The notes: a model not told the origin generated them from the sequence alone. Shown: positions 1 to 6,392, counted from the stretch's first letter. The stretch: DNA of 8,152 bases from an uncultured Prevotella sp. (GCA_946055365.1 CAMGFM010000050.1:1-8152), one strand, 5' to 3'. Program-made: numbers and translations.

Positions 1-248
1 ATGAGCTGCCTCACTTCCTTGATTTTCTTTTCCACTGCGTCAGACACAAAGAGCCGCTCCTCCATCTTGGGACGCTTGCTGACGAGACGCGTGTTGTCGC
101 TTGCCGCTGTCATGTGCATGTCCGCAGACGCGCGGCACGCGGCATAGACACCGCACATGCCCTCCGCAGCGCGGGCATGCAGCTGTCCGCACGACAAGGC
201 GAGCATGACGGCGGCGCATGAAAGACTGTGTTTCGTGGTTTTTCTCAT
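1..248 (-). CDS. Exported protein N-terminus, probable GH125 exo-alpha-mannosidase (partial)
   Basis: An open frame reads from ATG at 248 down to the window edge, giving 82 codons with no stop; the rest lies outside. The N-terminus MRKTTKHSLSCAAVMLALSC is a typical export signal: basic start, hydrophobic core, then either a lipobox (A-L-S-C, Cys20) or a signal peptidase I site after HA (residue 25). After a poorly conserved stretch (about 26-57), residues 58-82 (SKRPKMEERLFVSDAVEKKI and on) resemble the start of the mature domain of Bacteroidales GH125 enzymes, metal-independent exo-alpha-1,6-mannosidases that trim mannan or N-glycans. That family call rests on recalled similarity over about 25 residues, with no catalytic residues in view, so another secreted hydrolase is possible. 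The gene is divergent from metF and has its own consensus promoter at 327-358. The coding frame and signal sequence are seen directly; the enzyme class is inference. Confidence 0.6.
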   Translation of the reverse strand, partial: MRKTTKHSLSCAAVMLALSCGQLHARAAEGMCGVYAACRASADMHMTAASDNTRLVSKRPKMEERLFVSDAVEKKIKEVRQL

Positions 249-326
249 AATAAGATATGTATAGTCTAAGGTTTTACATGGCTGCATGGCACGTATATGC
301 ACATGCTAAAAAGCCGCTATGAGCGA

Positions 327-358
327 CAAATTTACACATTTCTGACAGATATACCAAA
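327..358 (-). promoter_or_regulatory. Bacteroidetes-type promoter for the leftward exported-protein gene
   Basis: On the minus strand TTTG (358-355) is followed by exactly 20 nt and then TAAATTTG (334-327). This matches the established Bacteroidetes housekeeping sigma consensus TTTG-N19-21-TAnnTTTG in both boxes and in spacing. Transcription would begin near 320, leaving a leader of about 70 nt before ATG 248. No obvious operator or riboswitch was seen in that leader. Confidence 0.75.
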
Positions 359-399
359 CATGTCCGCGGTTTATGCACGCTTTATTGAACTAAAATCAC

Positions 400-407
400 T
401 ATCTTTG
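400..407 (+). promoter_or_regulatory. -7 box (TATCTTTG) of the metF operon promoter
   Basis: TATCTTTG fits the Bacteroidetes -7 consensus TAnnTTTG exactly. No good TTTG -33 box sits 19-21 nt upstream, so only the -7 element is annotated. A transcript would start at about 413-415, giving a leader of roughly 30 nt before ATG 447. This rules out the in-frame ATG at 297, which lies upstream of the box, and leaves no room for a riboswitch. Confidence 0.7.
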
Positions 408-446
408 CACAATTATAGGCCGCACCCCGCCACAACAAACATCAAG

Positions 447-1403
447 ATGAAGATTACAGACATACTGGAAAGCAAGGACGGCAAGAGACGATTCTCCATA
501 GAACTGCTGCCGCCGCTCAAGGGCACCGGCACAGACAGGCTGTTCTCGACGATAGAGAAATACAGGGAGCTGGGCCCGGCATACATAAACATCACCACAC
601 ACCACAGCGAATATGTGTATCGCGAGCTGGAGGACGGCAAGTACGAGCGTCTGCGCGTGCGCCGCAGGCCCGGCACGCTGACCATTGCCGCCGCCATACA
701 AAACCGTTTTGGCATACCGGTGATACCGCACGTCATCTGCAGCGGCACTACGGCAGAGAATATAGAGTATGAACTGCTCGACATGCAGTTTCTCGGCATC
801 GACAACCTGCTGCTCCTGCGCGGCGACAAGGCAAGGGAAGACAGCGTGTTCAAGCCCCTGCCTGGCGGACACACCCACACCACCGACCTCATAGCGCAGG
901 TCAACAGGTTTAACGAGGGCTTTTTCAACGACGGCACGCCCATCGCCTGCCCCTCGGGATGCTTTCACTATGGCGTGGCAGCCTATCCCGAGAAGCACGA
1001 GGAGGCTCCCAACATCGACATGGACATGCATTATCTCAAGATGAAGCAGGACATGGGGGCTGAATATGCCGTGACGCAGCTGTTCTACGACAACGACAAG
1101 TATTTCAAGTTTGTGAGAAAAGCGCGCGAGATGGGCATTACCATGCCTATAATACCAGGCATCAAGCCCTTTGCAAAGCTCTCGCAGCTGACGGTAGTGC
1201 CGCGCACGTTTCACTGCGACTTGCCGCAAGAGCTGGCAACAGAGGCCGTGAAGTGCAAGAACGACGACGACGCGCGACAGCTGGGCATAGAATGGTCGAC
1301 AGAACAGTGCCGGCAGCTCTATGCGGCAGGCATCAACAACATACATTTCTACACCGTCTCGGCCGTCAACTCGGTAAGAGATGTGGTCAAAAGGCTGATG
1401 TGA
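447..1403 (+). CDS. metF: Methylenetetrahydrofolate reductase MetF
   Basis: FAD-dependent TIM-barrel enzyme of the cytosol that reduces 5,10-methylene-THF to 5-methyl-THF, the methyl donor for methionine synthesis. The product is 318 aa, a normal length for the short bacterial form. Visible landmarks are FSIELLPPLKG (residues 16-26, with Glu19 at the place of the catalytic Glu28 of E. coli MetF), RRRPGT (72-77), the FAD/folate motif LLRGD (123-127), YPEKHEEAP (180-188), VTQLFYDN (209-216) and PIIPGIKP (234-241). The frame stays open upstream to an ATG at 297, but those 50 residues have no family match and overlap two promoters; ATG 447 lies 40 nt after the -7 box and starts the conserved MKITDILES. 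It is the first gene of the rightward group, with holB 26 nt downstream. The family is certain; the start is well supported. Confidence 0.96.
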   Translation: MKITDILESKDGKRRFSIELLPPLKGTGTDRLFSTIEKYRELGPAYINITTHHSEYVYRELEDGKYERLRVRRRPGTLTIAAAIQNRFGIPVIPHVICSGTTAENIEYELLDMQFLGIDNLLLLRGDKAREDSVFKPLPGGHTHTTDLIAQVNRFNEGFFNDGTPIACPSGCFHYGVAAYPEKHEEAPNIDMDMHYLKMKQDMGAEYAVTQLFYDNDKYFKFVRKAREMGITMPIIPGIKPFAKLSQLTVVPRTFHCDLPQELATEAVKCKNDDDARQLGIEWSTEQCRQLYAAGINNIHFYTVSAVNSVRDVVKRLM

Positions 1404-1416
1404 GGATTTTCGGGTG

Positions 1417-1422
1417 AAAGGA
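1417..1422 (+). promoter_or_regulatory. Ribosome binding site supporting the GTG start of holB
   Basis: AAAGGA lies 7 nt before GTG 1430, in the short gap after the metF stop. It is the clearest Shine-Dalgarno-like site among the complete genes here, most of which have only A-rich leaders. It favours the GTG over the next in-frame ATG, which would remove the conserved opening KFEDVIGQE. Confidence 0.6.
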
Positions 1423-1429
1423 CAAAGAC

Positions 1430-2530
1430 GTGAAATTTGAAGATGTTATAGGGCAGGAGGCCGCCAAGCGGTCGCTGCAAAGGATGATTGACGAAGACAG
1501 AGTGCCGCACGCGCTCATGTTCTGCGGCCCTGCGGGCTGCGGCAAGCTGGCTCTTGCCCTGGCGTTTGCCTCGCGGCTGCTCAAGGACAGCCGTCTGCTG
1601 CGCCGATGGACACATCCCGACCTCCATTTCACCTACCCCACCATCAAAAAGCCCGGCATGGGATCCGAACACCAGCCCGTGAGCGATGACTTTGCACGCG
1701 AATGGCGCAACCTGATAGCCGACGGGCCATATTTTGCGCTGGAACAATGGCTCGAGGCAATGGGCGCGGAAAACCAGCAGGCCGTCATCACAGGCGGAGA
1801 GAGCGACGCACTGGCACGCAAGCTGAGCGTCAAGTCGGGCATGGGCGGCTATAGGGTGTGCATAATATGGCTGCCCGAGCGCATGAACCTCACCTCTGCC
1901 AACAAAATGCTCAAACTGCTCGAGGAACCGCCCGCACGCACGGTGTTCCTGCTCGTAAGCGAAGACCCAGGAATGTTGCTTGAGACCATAAGAAGCAGGG
2001 TGCAGCGCGTGCAGCTGAGGCGACTCGACGACACGGAGATAGCCGACGCTCTGCAACAAAGGCGCGGACTGTCGCCCGAAACGGCACTGCGCACGGCACG
2101 CATGGCTGGCGGCTCATGGCTCACGGCCATACAGTCGCTCAGAACCGACAGCGAGAACAGAATGTTTCTTGACCTTTTCACCATGCTCATGCGCAGAGCC
2201 TACACCCGCAGCCTGCCTGAGCTGAAGCAATGGAGCGACAGCGTGGCCACACTGGGCAGAGAGCGGCAGAAAAGGTTTCTGCGCTATTTCAGCAGAATGA
2301 TAAGGGAGAGCTTCATGTATAACTTTCACGCCCCGCAACTCTCCTATATGACACTCGAGGAGGAGGAGTTTGCCAAACGCTTTGCCCCTTTTATCAACGA
2401 GGCCAACATTCTGGAGTTTGCCGACATGGCAGACCTGGCCCTGCGTGACATCTCACAAAACGCCAACGCTAAGTTTGTGCTGTCGGACATGGCCCTGCAC
2501 ACCATCATTCTCGTAAGAAAACGCCCGTAA
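1430..2530 (+). CDS. holB: DNA polymerase III clamp-loader subunit delta'
   Basis: AAA+-fold subunit of the clamp loader, which opens and loads the beta sliding clamp at replication forks. The 366-aa product opens with FEDVIGQEAAKRSL, has a P-loop-like GPAGCGKL (33-40, Leu in place of the usual Thr/Ser), HPDLHF (62-67), a degenerate Walker B region CIIWLPERMN (144-153) and KLLEEPPARTVFLL (162-175). The arginine of the SRC motif is kept, but the Cys is Val (SRV, 189-191). These are features of the ATPase-inactive delta' rather than of DnaX. The CX8CX2CX2C zinc module known from E. coli delta' is absent: between SRLL and HPD there are only about 10 residues, none of them Cys. The C-terminal helical part (about 210-366) ends NANAKFVLSDMALH. 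The gene starts with GTG behind a good RBS, 26 nt after metF and 84 nt before ricT. The family call is secure; the missing zinc module may be a lineage trait. Confidence 0.92.
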   Translation: MKFEDVIGQEAAKRSLQRMIDEDRVPHALMFCGPAGCGKLALALAFASRLLKDSRLLRRWTHPDLHFTYPTIKKPGMGSEHQPVSDDFAREWRNLIADGPYFALEQWLEAMGAENQQAVITGGESDALARKLSVKSGMGGYRVCIIWLPERMNLTSANKMLKLLEEPPARTVFLLVSEDPGMLLETIRSRVQRVQLRRLDDTEIADALQQRRGLSPETALRTARMAGGSWLTAIQSLRTDSENRMFLDLFTMLMRRAYTRSLPELKQWSDSVATLGRERQKRFLRYFSRMIRESFMYNFHAPQLSYMTLEEEEFAKRFAPFINEANILEFADMADLALRDISQNANAKFVLSDMALHTIILVRKRP

Positions 2531-2553
2531 GGCAATATCACACACAACATAAA

Positions 2554-2573
2554 GGGACGGGTCATGCCCTCCC
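2554..2573 (+). other. Bulged GC-rich hairpin in the holB-ricT gap
   Basis: GGGA-c-GGG (2554-2561) pairs with CCC-TCCC (2567-2573) around a 5-nt loop, giving seven base pairs with one bulged C. No T-run follows, so it is not a classic terminator. It could mark an RNA-processing site, or be a partial attenuator or chance structure. It starts 24 nt after the holB stop. Confidence 0.35.
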
Positions 2574-2596
2574 GCATATCACACCACATACATATA

Positions 2597-2610
2597 TATA
2601 TACGTATATA
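2597..2610. repeat. AT-rich palindrome just upstream of ricT
   Basis: TATATACGTATATA is a perfect 14-bp palindrome inside an alternating TA stretch (about 2592-2610), ending 4 nt before the ricT ATG. It is an AT island in otherwise GC-rich DNA. It may help keep the translation start unstructured or be a protein-binding site. No TAnnTTTG promoter box was found in the gap. Confidence 0.45.
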
Positions 2611-2614
2611 AAAG

Positions 2615-3931
2615 ATGAAAGACTTTAAGGACATGCAGTTCAAGCTCTCCCGCGACACCGACCGTGGCCTCAGCCACTGGGCATGCGGCAGACAAGACAG
2701 GCAACTCAACACATATGACTGGCTCTATGACGTGCCGGGCAACGAAGAGGACACCGACCTCGTGGAGGTGCAGTTTAAGAACACACGCAAGGGCTACTAC
2801 CACAACGTCAACCGCCTGGAGCTGCACAAGGGCGACATCGTGGCGGTGGAGGCAAGCCCGGGACACGACATCGGAGTGGTGACTCTCACTGGCAGACTCG
2901 TCAAGTTGCAGGTGAAGAAGGCCAACCTCAAGTCGGCAGACGACATCAAGCGCGTGTATCGCATAGCCAAGCCCGTGGACATGGACAAGTATTACGAGGC
3001 CAAAAGCCGCGAACACGACACCATGATACAGAGCCGACAGATAGCCAAACGCCTCGGGCTGCAAATGAAAATTGGCGACGTGGAGTATCAGGGCGACGGC
3101 AACAAGGCCATATTCTACTATATTGCCGACGAGCGCGTGGACTTCAGACAACTGATAAAGGTGCTTGCCGACACCTTCCACGTGAGAATAGAGATGAAAC
3201 AGATAGGCGCAAGGCAGGAGGCAGGGCGCATAGGCGGCACAGGACCGTGCGGCAGGGAGCTGTGCTGCGCCACATGGATGAAAAACTTTGTGAGTGTCGG
3301 CACCAACGCCGCAAGAATACAGGACATATCGCTCAATCCGCAAAAACTGGCTGGCATGTGCGCCAAACTCAAATGCTGCCTCAACTATGAGGCTGACAGC
3401 TATGTGGAGGCAGGAAGGAAGATGCCGTCAAGGGACGTGGTGTTGCAGACTCTTGACTCTGACTACTATGTGTTCAAGACCGACATTCTCGCAGGACTCG
3501 TGACCTACTCCACTGAAAGGGGCGTGGCCGCCAACCTCGAGACTATCACCGCCGAGAGGGCAAGGGAGATAATGGAGATGAACAGACACGGCGAAAAGCC
3601 TGAGTCGCTGACGGCTGACGGCAAGCCACGAGCCTCCGCACAGAACCCCGACTTGCTGGCTGATGCCGACGTGAGCCGCTTTGACAAGGCTAAGAAGAAA
3701 AAGAAAAACCGCAACAAGGCAGGCAAGAACAATGCGGCGGCACAGCCCGCACAGCCAGCGGCAAAGAAGGACAACGCCGAAAGGCAAAACCGACAGCCAC
3801 ACGCACCTAAGGAACGCCAGCCACAGCCCGGCGCACCGCAAAGACAGCCAAAGGCCAATGCTGAGCCCAAGCGTGACAACAACAAGCCGCAGCCCGACGG
3901 AGGCGACAACGACGGCAATGGCAAGCAATAA
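2615..3931 (+). CDS. ricT: PSP1-domain protein, RicT/YaaT family, with basic disordered tail
   Basis: Homologue of B. subtilis RicT (YaaT), which with YlbF and YmcA forms an iron-sulfur complex affecting RNase Y mRNA processing and development; its role in Bacteroidales is not established. The PSP1 core spans about residues 45-320 of 438: DLVEVQFKNTRKGYY (48-62), DIVAVEASPGHDIG (74-87), KIGDVEYQGDGNKAIFYYIA (152-171), then the cysteine signature GPCGRELCCATWM (210-222) and CAKLKCCLNYE (249-259). The cysteines 212, 217, 218, 249, 254 and 255 are plausible Fe-S ligands. After about 330 the protein changes to a low-complexity Lys/Gln/Pro/Asn-rich tail, with KKKKKK at 359-364 and no predicted fold, which suggests RNA or polyanion contact. 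The gene lies between holB and gldH; its stop is 13 nt before the gldH start. The ATG at 2615 is used because the A-rich leader precedes it directly; the Met at residue 7 is an alternative. The family is certain, the function inferred. Confidence 0.92.
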   Translation: MKDFKDMQFKLSRDTDRGLSHWACGRQDRQLNTYDWLYDVPGNEEDTDLVEVQFKNTRKGYYHNVNRLELHKGDIVAVEASPGHDIGVVTLTGRLVKLQVKKANLKSADDIKRVYRIAKPVDMDKYYEAKSREHDTMIQSRQIAKRLGLQMKIGDVEYQGDGNKAIFYYIADERVDFRQLIKVLADTFHVRIEMKQIGARQEAGRIGGTGPCGRELCCATWMKNFVSVGTNAARIQDISLNPQKLAGMCAKLKCCLNYEADSYVEAGRKMPSRDVVLQTLDSDYYVFKTDILAGLVTYSTERGVAANLETITAERAREIMEMNRHGEKPESLTADGKPRASAQNPDLLADADVSRFDKAKKKKKNRNKAGKNNAAAQPAQPAAKKDNAERQNRQPHAPKERQPQPGAPQRQPKANAEPKRDNNKPQPDGGDNDGNGKQ

Positions 3932-3944
3932 CGGCACATGCGGC

Positions 3945-4409
3945 ATGAAGACCATCACTAACGCGCTCGCGACACTGTGCGCAATGGCGGCACTTGCCGC
4001 CTGCGACACGCACACTGTGTATGACAGCTACAAGGACACGCCCGTGACGGGATGGGAGAAAAGCGACACACTGTGCTTTAACCCTGCCGCCATAAGGCAA
4101 ACGGCTGTCTACAACGCCTCGCTCGGCATGAGGGTGTCACACAGCTACCCTTACAAGTCGGTCACAATAATAGTAGAGCGGCAGACGGCTGGCACTAATG
4201 CCGTCTGCAAAGACACTCTGACATGCGAGATAACCGACGGCGACGGCGACGCCATCGGCTCGGGGGTCAACTACTACCAGTATGACTTTCCCATAAGCGA
4301 CATGTCTCTTAATGAGGGCGACTCACTGAGCATAAAGGTGTGCCACGGCATGAAAAGGGAATCGCTGCCTGGCATATACAACGTGGGCATTAGGCTCACA
4401 AGACGCTGA
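3945..4409 (+). CDS. gldH: GldH-family lipoprotein
   Basis: A 154-aa exported lipoprotein. The signal MKTITNALATLCAMAALAAC has a basic start, hydrophobic core and clear lipobox L-A-A-C, so Cys20 should be lipidated and the mature protein anchored in an envelope membrane. The mature start HTVYDSYKDTPVTGWEKSD (23-41) and the C-terminal block YYQYDFPISDMSLNEGDSLS (110-129), followed by GMKRESLPGIYNVGIRL (135-151), match the GldH family as I know it. GldH is required for gliding in Flavobacterium johnsoniae. Non-gliding gut and oral Bacteroidales also carry it, where its job is unknown. The frame is open further upstream (ATG 3918 and beyond), but those starts overlap ricT and would bury the signal peptide. 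It is the last gene of the rightward group, followed by a hairpin at 4450-4480. Four further cysteines (44, 88, 94, 133) could form disulfides. Confidence 0.85.
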   Translation: MKTITNALATLCAMAALAACDTHTVYDSYKDTPVTGWEKSDTLCFNPAAIRQTAVYNASLGMRVSHSYPYKSVTIIVERQTAGTNAVCKDTLTCEITDGDGDAIGSGVNYYQYDFPISDMSLNEGDSLSIKVCHGMKRESLPGIYNVGIRLTRR

Positions 4410-4449
4410 ACGGCACGTGTGGCGCACACACTTCTGTCTCAAGTAAAGC

Positions 4450-4480
4450 AGAGGCTTTGCATCAGAAGGATGCAGCCTCT
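4450..4480 (+). terminator. Hairpin after gldH, probable 3' end of the metF-gldH transcript
   Basis: AGAGGCT-tt-GCATC (4450-4463) pairs with GATGC-AGCCTCT (4469-4480) around the 5-nt loop AGAAG: twelve base pairs with a two-T bulge. It starts 41 nt after the gldH stop. No T-run follows on the plus strand, so it may stabilise the 3' end or act with the later hairpin rather than terminate alone. Confidence 0.5.
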
Positions 4481-4578
4481 CATCCCAAGAACACACGCGC
4501 CGACACGTCTCATGCGTCACGGCTTTTCACGCAAGAATGGCATGGCGTGTAACAAGGCACATTATCACCATATCAAAA

Positions 4579-4622
4579 GTGCCGCTTTTGCAACCGCAAA
4601 GTGCCGCTTTTGCAATCGCAAA
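4579..4622. repeat. Two tandem 22-nt repeats, with an inverted third copy at 4634-4654
   Basis: Units 4579-4600 and 4601-4622 are identical except for C/T at position 16; each begins GTGCCGCTTTTGCAA. The inverted copy at 4634-4654 matches 21 nt of the second unit and its flank. Each unit can also fold alone, since CTTTTGC and GCAAAG flank the 4-nt AAYC loop. This architecture resembles REP or MITE-like intergenic elements. Whether it is dispersed through the genome cannot be told from this window. Confidence 0.8.
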
Positions 4623-4654
4623 GAGGCATTTCACGATTGCAAAAGCGGCACTTT
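4598..4654 (+). terminator. Perfect 21-bp stem-loop followed by a T-rich run
   Basis: Arms 4598-4618 and 4634-4654 are perfectly complementary over 21 bp with a 15-nt loop (4619-4633). CTTTTT follows on the plus strand at 4655-4660, so it could end rightward transcripts that pass the gldH hairpin. The first tandem unit (4575-4595) can pair with the same right arm with one mismatch, giving an alternative fold. It is far stronger than a terminator needs to be, which favours origin as an inserted repeat. Confidence 0.6.
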
Positions 4655-4705
4655 CTTTTTCTGCACAATCACTCTTTTTGGGGCAGAACGGCTACTATAA
4701 GGCAC

Positions 4706-4730
4706 AAAAAGGGCGGACACACTGCCCGCC
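4706..4730 (-). terminator. Intrinsic terminator of the leftward purB-rluB-asnS group
   Basis: Read on the minus strand, GGCGG (4730-4726), a 9-nt loop and CCGCC (4716-4712) are followed by CTTTTT (4711-4706). A GC-rich stem plus T-run about 100 nt after the asnS stop fits a Rho-independent terminator for asnS. Confidence 0.6.
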
Positions 4731-4742
4731 ACTCACATGCAC

Positions 4743-4790
4743 GTGCGTCAGAACGGCAGAGCTTGCAGCCCCACAGCCGTCCTGACGCAC
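4743..4790 (-). other. Long stem-loop in the asnS 3' untranslated region
   Basis: GTGCGTCAG-a-ACGGC (4743-4757) pairs with GCCGT-c-CTGACGCAC (4776-4790): fourteen pairs and one A/C mismatch around an 18-nt loop. It lies between the asnS stop and the T-run terminator. No T-run adjoins it, so a role in 3'-end stability is more likely than termination itself. Confidence 0.5.
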
Positions 4791-4830
4791 AGTAATGTCT
4801 GAAAATTAGTCCACTAAAGAACGCGTTGCC

Positions 4831-6249
4831 TTAGAACTCGGCGGTCTTTGGCGTGCGCGGGAATGGTATGACATCGCGTATGTTCTGCATACCCGTGATG
4901 AAAAGTATGAGACGCTCGAAGCCGAGACCGAAGCCTCCGTGCGGGCATGAGCCATAGCGGCGTGTGTCAAGATACCACCACATGTCTTTCATGGGTATGT
5001 TGCGTGACTCTATCTCAGCCATCAGCTTGTCATAGTTCTCCTCTCTCACGCTGCCGCCGATGATTTCGCCAATCTGCGGGAACAATACGTCTGTGCCTTG
5101 TACGGTCTGGCCGCTCTTGCCGCCAAACCCAGACTCCTCCTCGTCTATCTTCATGTAGAACGCCTTGATAGACTTGGGATAGTTTGTCATGATTACAGGC
5201 TTTTTGAAATGTTCCTCCACGAGATAACGCTCATGTTCAGAGGCAAGGTCGTCGCCCCACTCACACGGGAACTCAAACTTGCGTCCTGCCGCCTTGGCCT
5301 CCTGCAATATGCGTATGCCCTCGGTGTAGGGCAGGCGCACAAAGTCGCAGTCGACGATGCCCTTGAGACGCTCTATAAGCCCCTTGTCAATCATCTTGTT
5401 GAGGAATTCGAGGTCGTCCTTGCAGTTCTCGAGAGCCCAGCGCACACAATGCTTGATGAAATCTTCCTCAAGATCCATCAGGTCGTTGAGGTCTATGAAC
5501 GCCACCTCAGGCTCTACCATCCAGAACTCTGCGAGATGGCGCGGCGTGTTGGAGTTTTCGGCGCGGAATGTAGGGCCGAAGGTGTAGATGGCACCGAGGG
5601 CCGTGGCTCCCAGCTCGCCCTCCAGCTGTCCTGAAACGGTGAGTGACGTCTGCTTGCCGAAGAAATCGTCATCATAAACAATCTTTCCGTCCTCGTCTTT
5701 CTTGAGGTCATAGAGGTTTTTGGTGGTCACCTGAAACATCTGTCCTGCACCCTCACAGTCGCTGGCAGTGATGATGGGCGTGTGGAAATAGAAGAAGCCA
5801 TGCTCATGGAAGTAGTTGTGGATGGCTATCGCCATGTTGTGACGTATGCGCATCACCGCGCCAAACGTGTTTGTGCGCAGACGCATGTGGGCGTGCTGTC
5901 TCATGTATTCAAAGCTCTGTCCCTTCTTCTGCATGGGATAGTCTGAGCCGCAGAGACCGTATATCTCTATCTGCTCACACTGTATCTCAGAGCTCTGTCC
6001 CTTGCCCTGGCTCTCCACGAGTGTGCCTGTCACGCTGATGCAGGCACCCGTGGTGATTTGCTTGAGCATGTCCGCGCTGTGCTTTGCGGGGTCTACGACC
6101 ACCTGAACGTTGTTGATGGTAGAGCCGTCGTTGAGTGCGATGAAGTCAACCGCCTTGCTGCTGCGGTGAGTGCGCACCCAGCCCTTCACGTTGACGGTGG
6201 TGCCGTAGTCTGTGCGCCTAAGTATGTCGACAATCTTTGTACGCTTCAT
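4831..6249 (-). CDS. asnS: Asparaginyl-tRNA synthetase
   Basis: Class IIb aminoacyl-tRNA synthetase that charges tRNA-Asn with asparagine in the cytosol. The 472-aa product is complete. Residues 1 to about 105 form the N-terminal OB-fold anticodon-binding domain ([20 protein letters not shown] at 19-38). The class II catalytic core then follows: motif 1 region [20 protein letters not shown] (150-169), motif 2 [15 protein letters not shown] (228-242) and motif 3 [12 protein letters not shown] (439-450) with FPR (463-465). The linker at 172-200, rich in acidic and basic residues, is common in Bacteroidetes AsnS as I recall. The start ATG 6249 follows an A-rich tract with no Shine-Dalgarno site. 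It lies 143 nt downstream of rluB on the same strand; I found no consensus promoter in that gap, so co-transcription or a divergent promoter is likely. The AsnS rather than AspS identity rests on the overall pattern and is secure. Confidence 0.97.
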   Translation of the reverse strand: MKRTKIVDILRRTDYGTTVNVKGWVRTHRSSKAVDFIALNDGSTINNVQVVVDPAKHSADMLKQITTGACISVTGTLVESQGKGQSSEIQCEQIEIYGLCGSDYPMQKKGQSFEYMRQHAHMRLRTNTFGAVMRIRHNMAIAIHNYFHEHGFFYFHTPIITASDCEGAGQMFQVTTKNLYDLKKDEDGKIVYDDDFFGKQTSLTVSGQLEGELGATALGAIYTFGPTFRAENSNTPRHLAEFWMVEPEVAFIDLNDLMDLEEDFIKHCVRWALENCKDDLEFLNKMIDKGLIERLKGIVDCDFVRLPYTEGIRILQEAKAAGRKFEFPCEWGDDLASEHERYLVEEHFKKPVIMTNYPKSIKAFYMKIDEEESGFGGKSGQTVQGTDVLFPQIGEIIGGSVREENYDKLMAEIESRNIPMKDMWWYLDTRRYGSCPHGGFGLGFERLILFITGMQNIRDVIPFPRTPKTAEF

Positions 6250-6337
6250 TTTTTTTATTCTGTTTGTATAATAAAAATCGTTTGCGCCTTACCTCTCAGT
6301 CATGCGCCTTGTGTCAGTGAATATCTATGTAGACATG

Positions 6338-6374
6338 CCCTAAGGCATCCCCCAGTGTCGGGAATGCCTTAGGG
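6338..6374 (-). terminator. Stem-loop between rluB and asnS
   Basis: CCCTAAGGCAT (6338-6348) and ATGCCTTAGGG (6364-6374) are a perfect 11-bp inverted repeat with a 15-nt loop that can add CCC/GGG pairs. It begins about 18 nt after the rluB stop on the minus strand and has no T-run. It could be a weak terminator, a processing site that separates rluB from asnS expression, or part of an asnS leader. Its role is not settled by the sequence. Confidence 0.5.
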
Positions 6375-6392
6375 ACATCATCTGAAAAACCT

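Larger units (their letters stand above)
4410..4830. other. Gene-free gap between convergent operons
   Basis: This 421-nt stretch separates the stop codons of gldH and asnS. Short open frames cross it but have no family match, no promoter box and no RBS, and they run through the hairpins, so I do not call them. The gap holds four stem-loops (4450-4480, 4598-4654, 4712-4730, 4743-4790) and a 22-nt tandem repeat. It looks like a two-way termination region that has also acquired a repeat element. Confidence 0.7.

Noticed and set aside
297..446. Extended N-terminus for metF from ATG 297
   Set aside because: The extra 50 residues have no family match, contain the leftward promoter and the metF -7 box, and would lie upstream of the likely transcription start.
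407..446. SAM or cobalamin riboswitch for metF
   Set aside because: The inferred leader is only about 30 nt, too short for either, and no conserved core is seen.
399..1346. Long minus-strand frame opposite metF
   Set aside because: It is a codon-bias shadow of metF with no recognisable domain; the same holds for minus-strand frames opposite holB and ricT.
3681..3944. Upstream extension of gldH overlapping ricT
   Set aside because: It would bury the signal peptide and lipobox behind a polar segment read in another frame of the ricT tail.
4579..4654. CRISPR-like repeat
   Set aside because: The two direct units abut without spacers, the third is inverted, and no cas gene is present.
4419..4795. 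Short plus-strand frames in the convergent gap
   Set aside because: They run through hairpins and repeats, have no promoter box, no RBS and no family resemblance.
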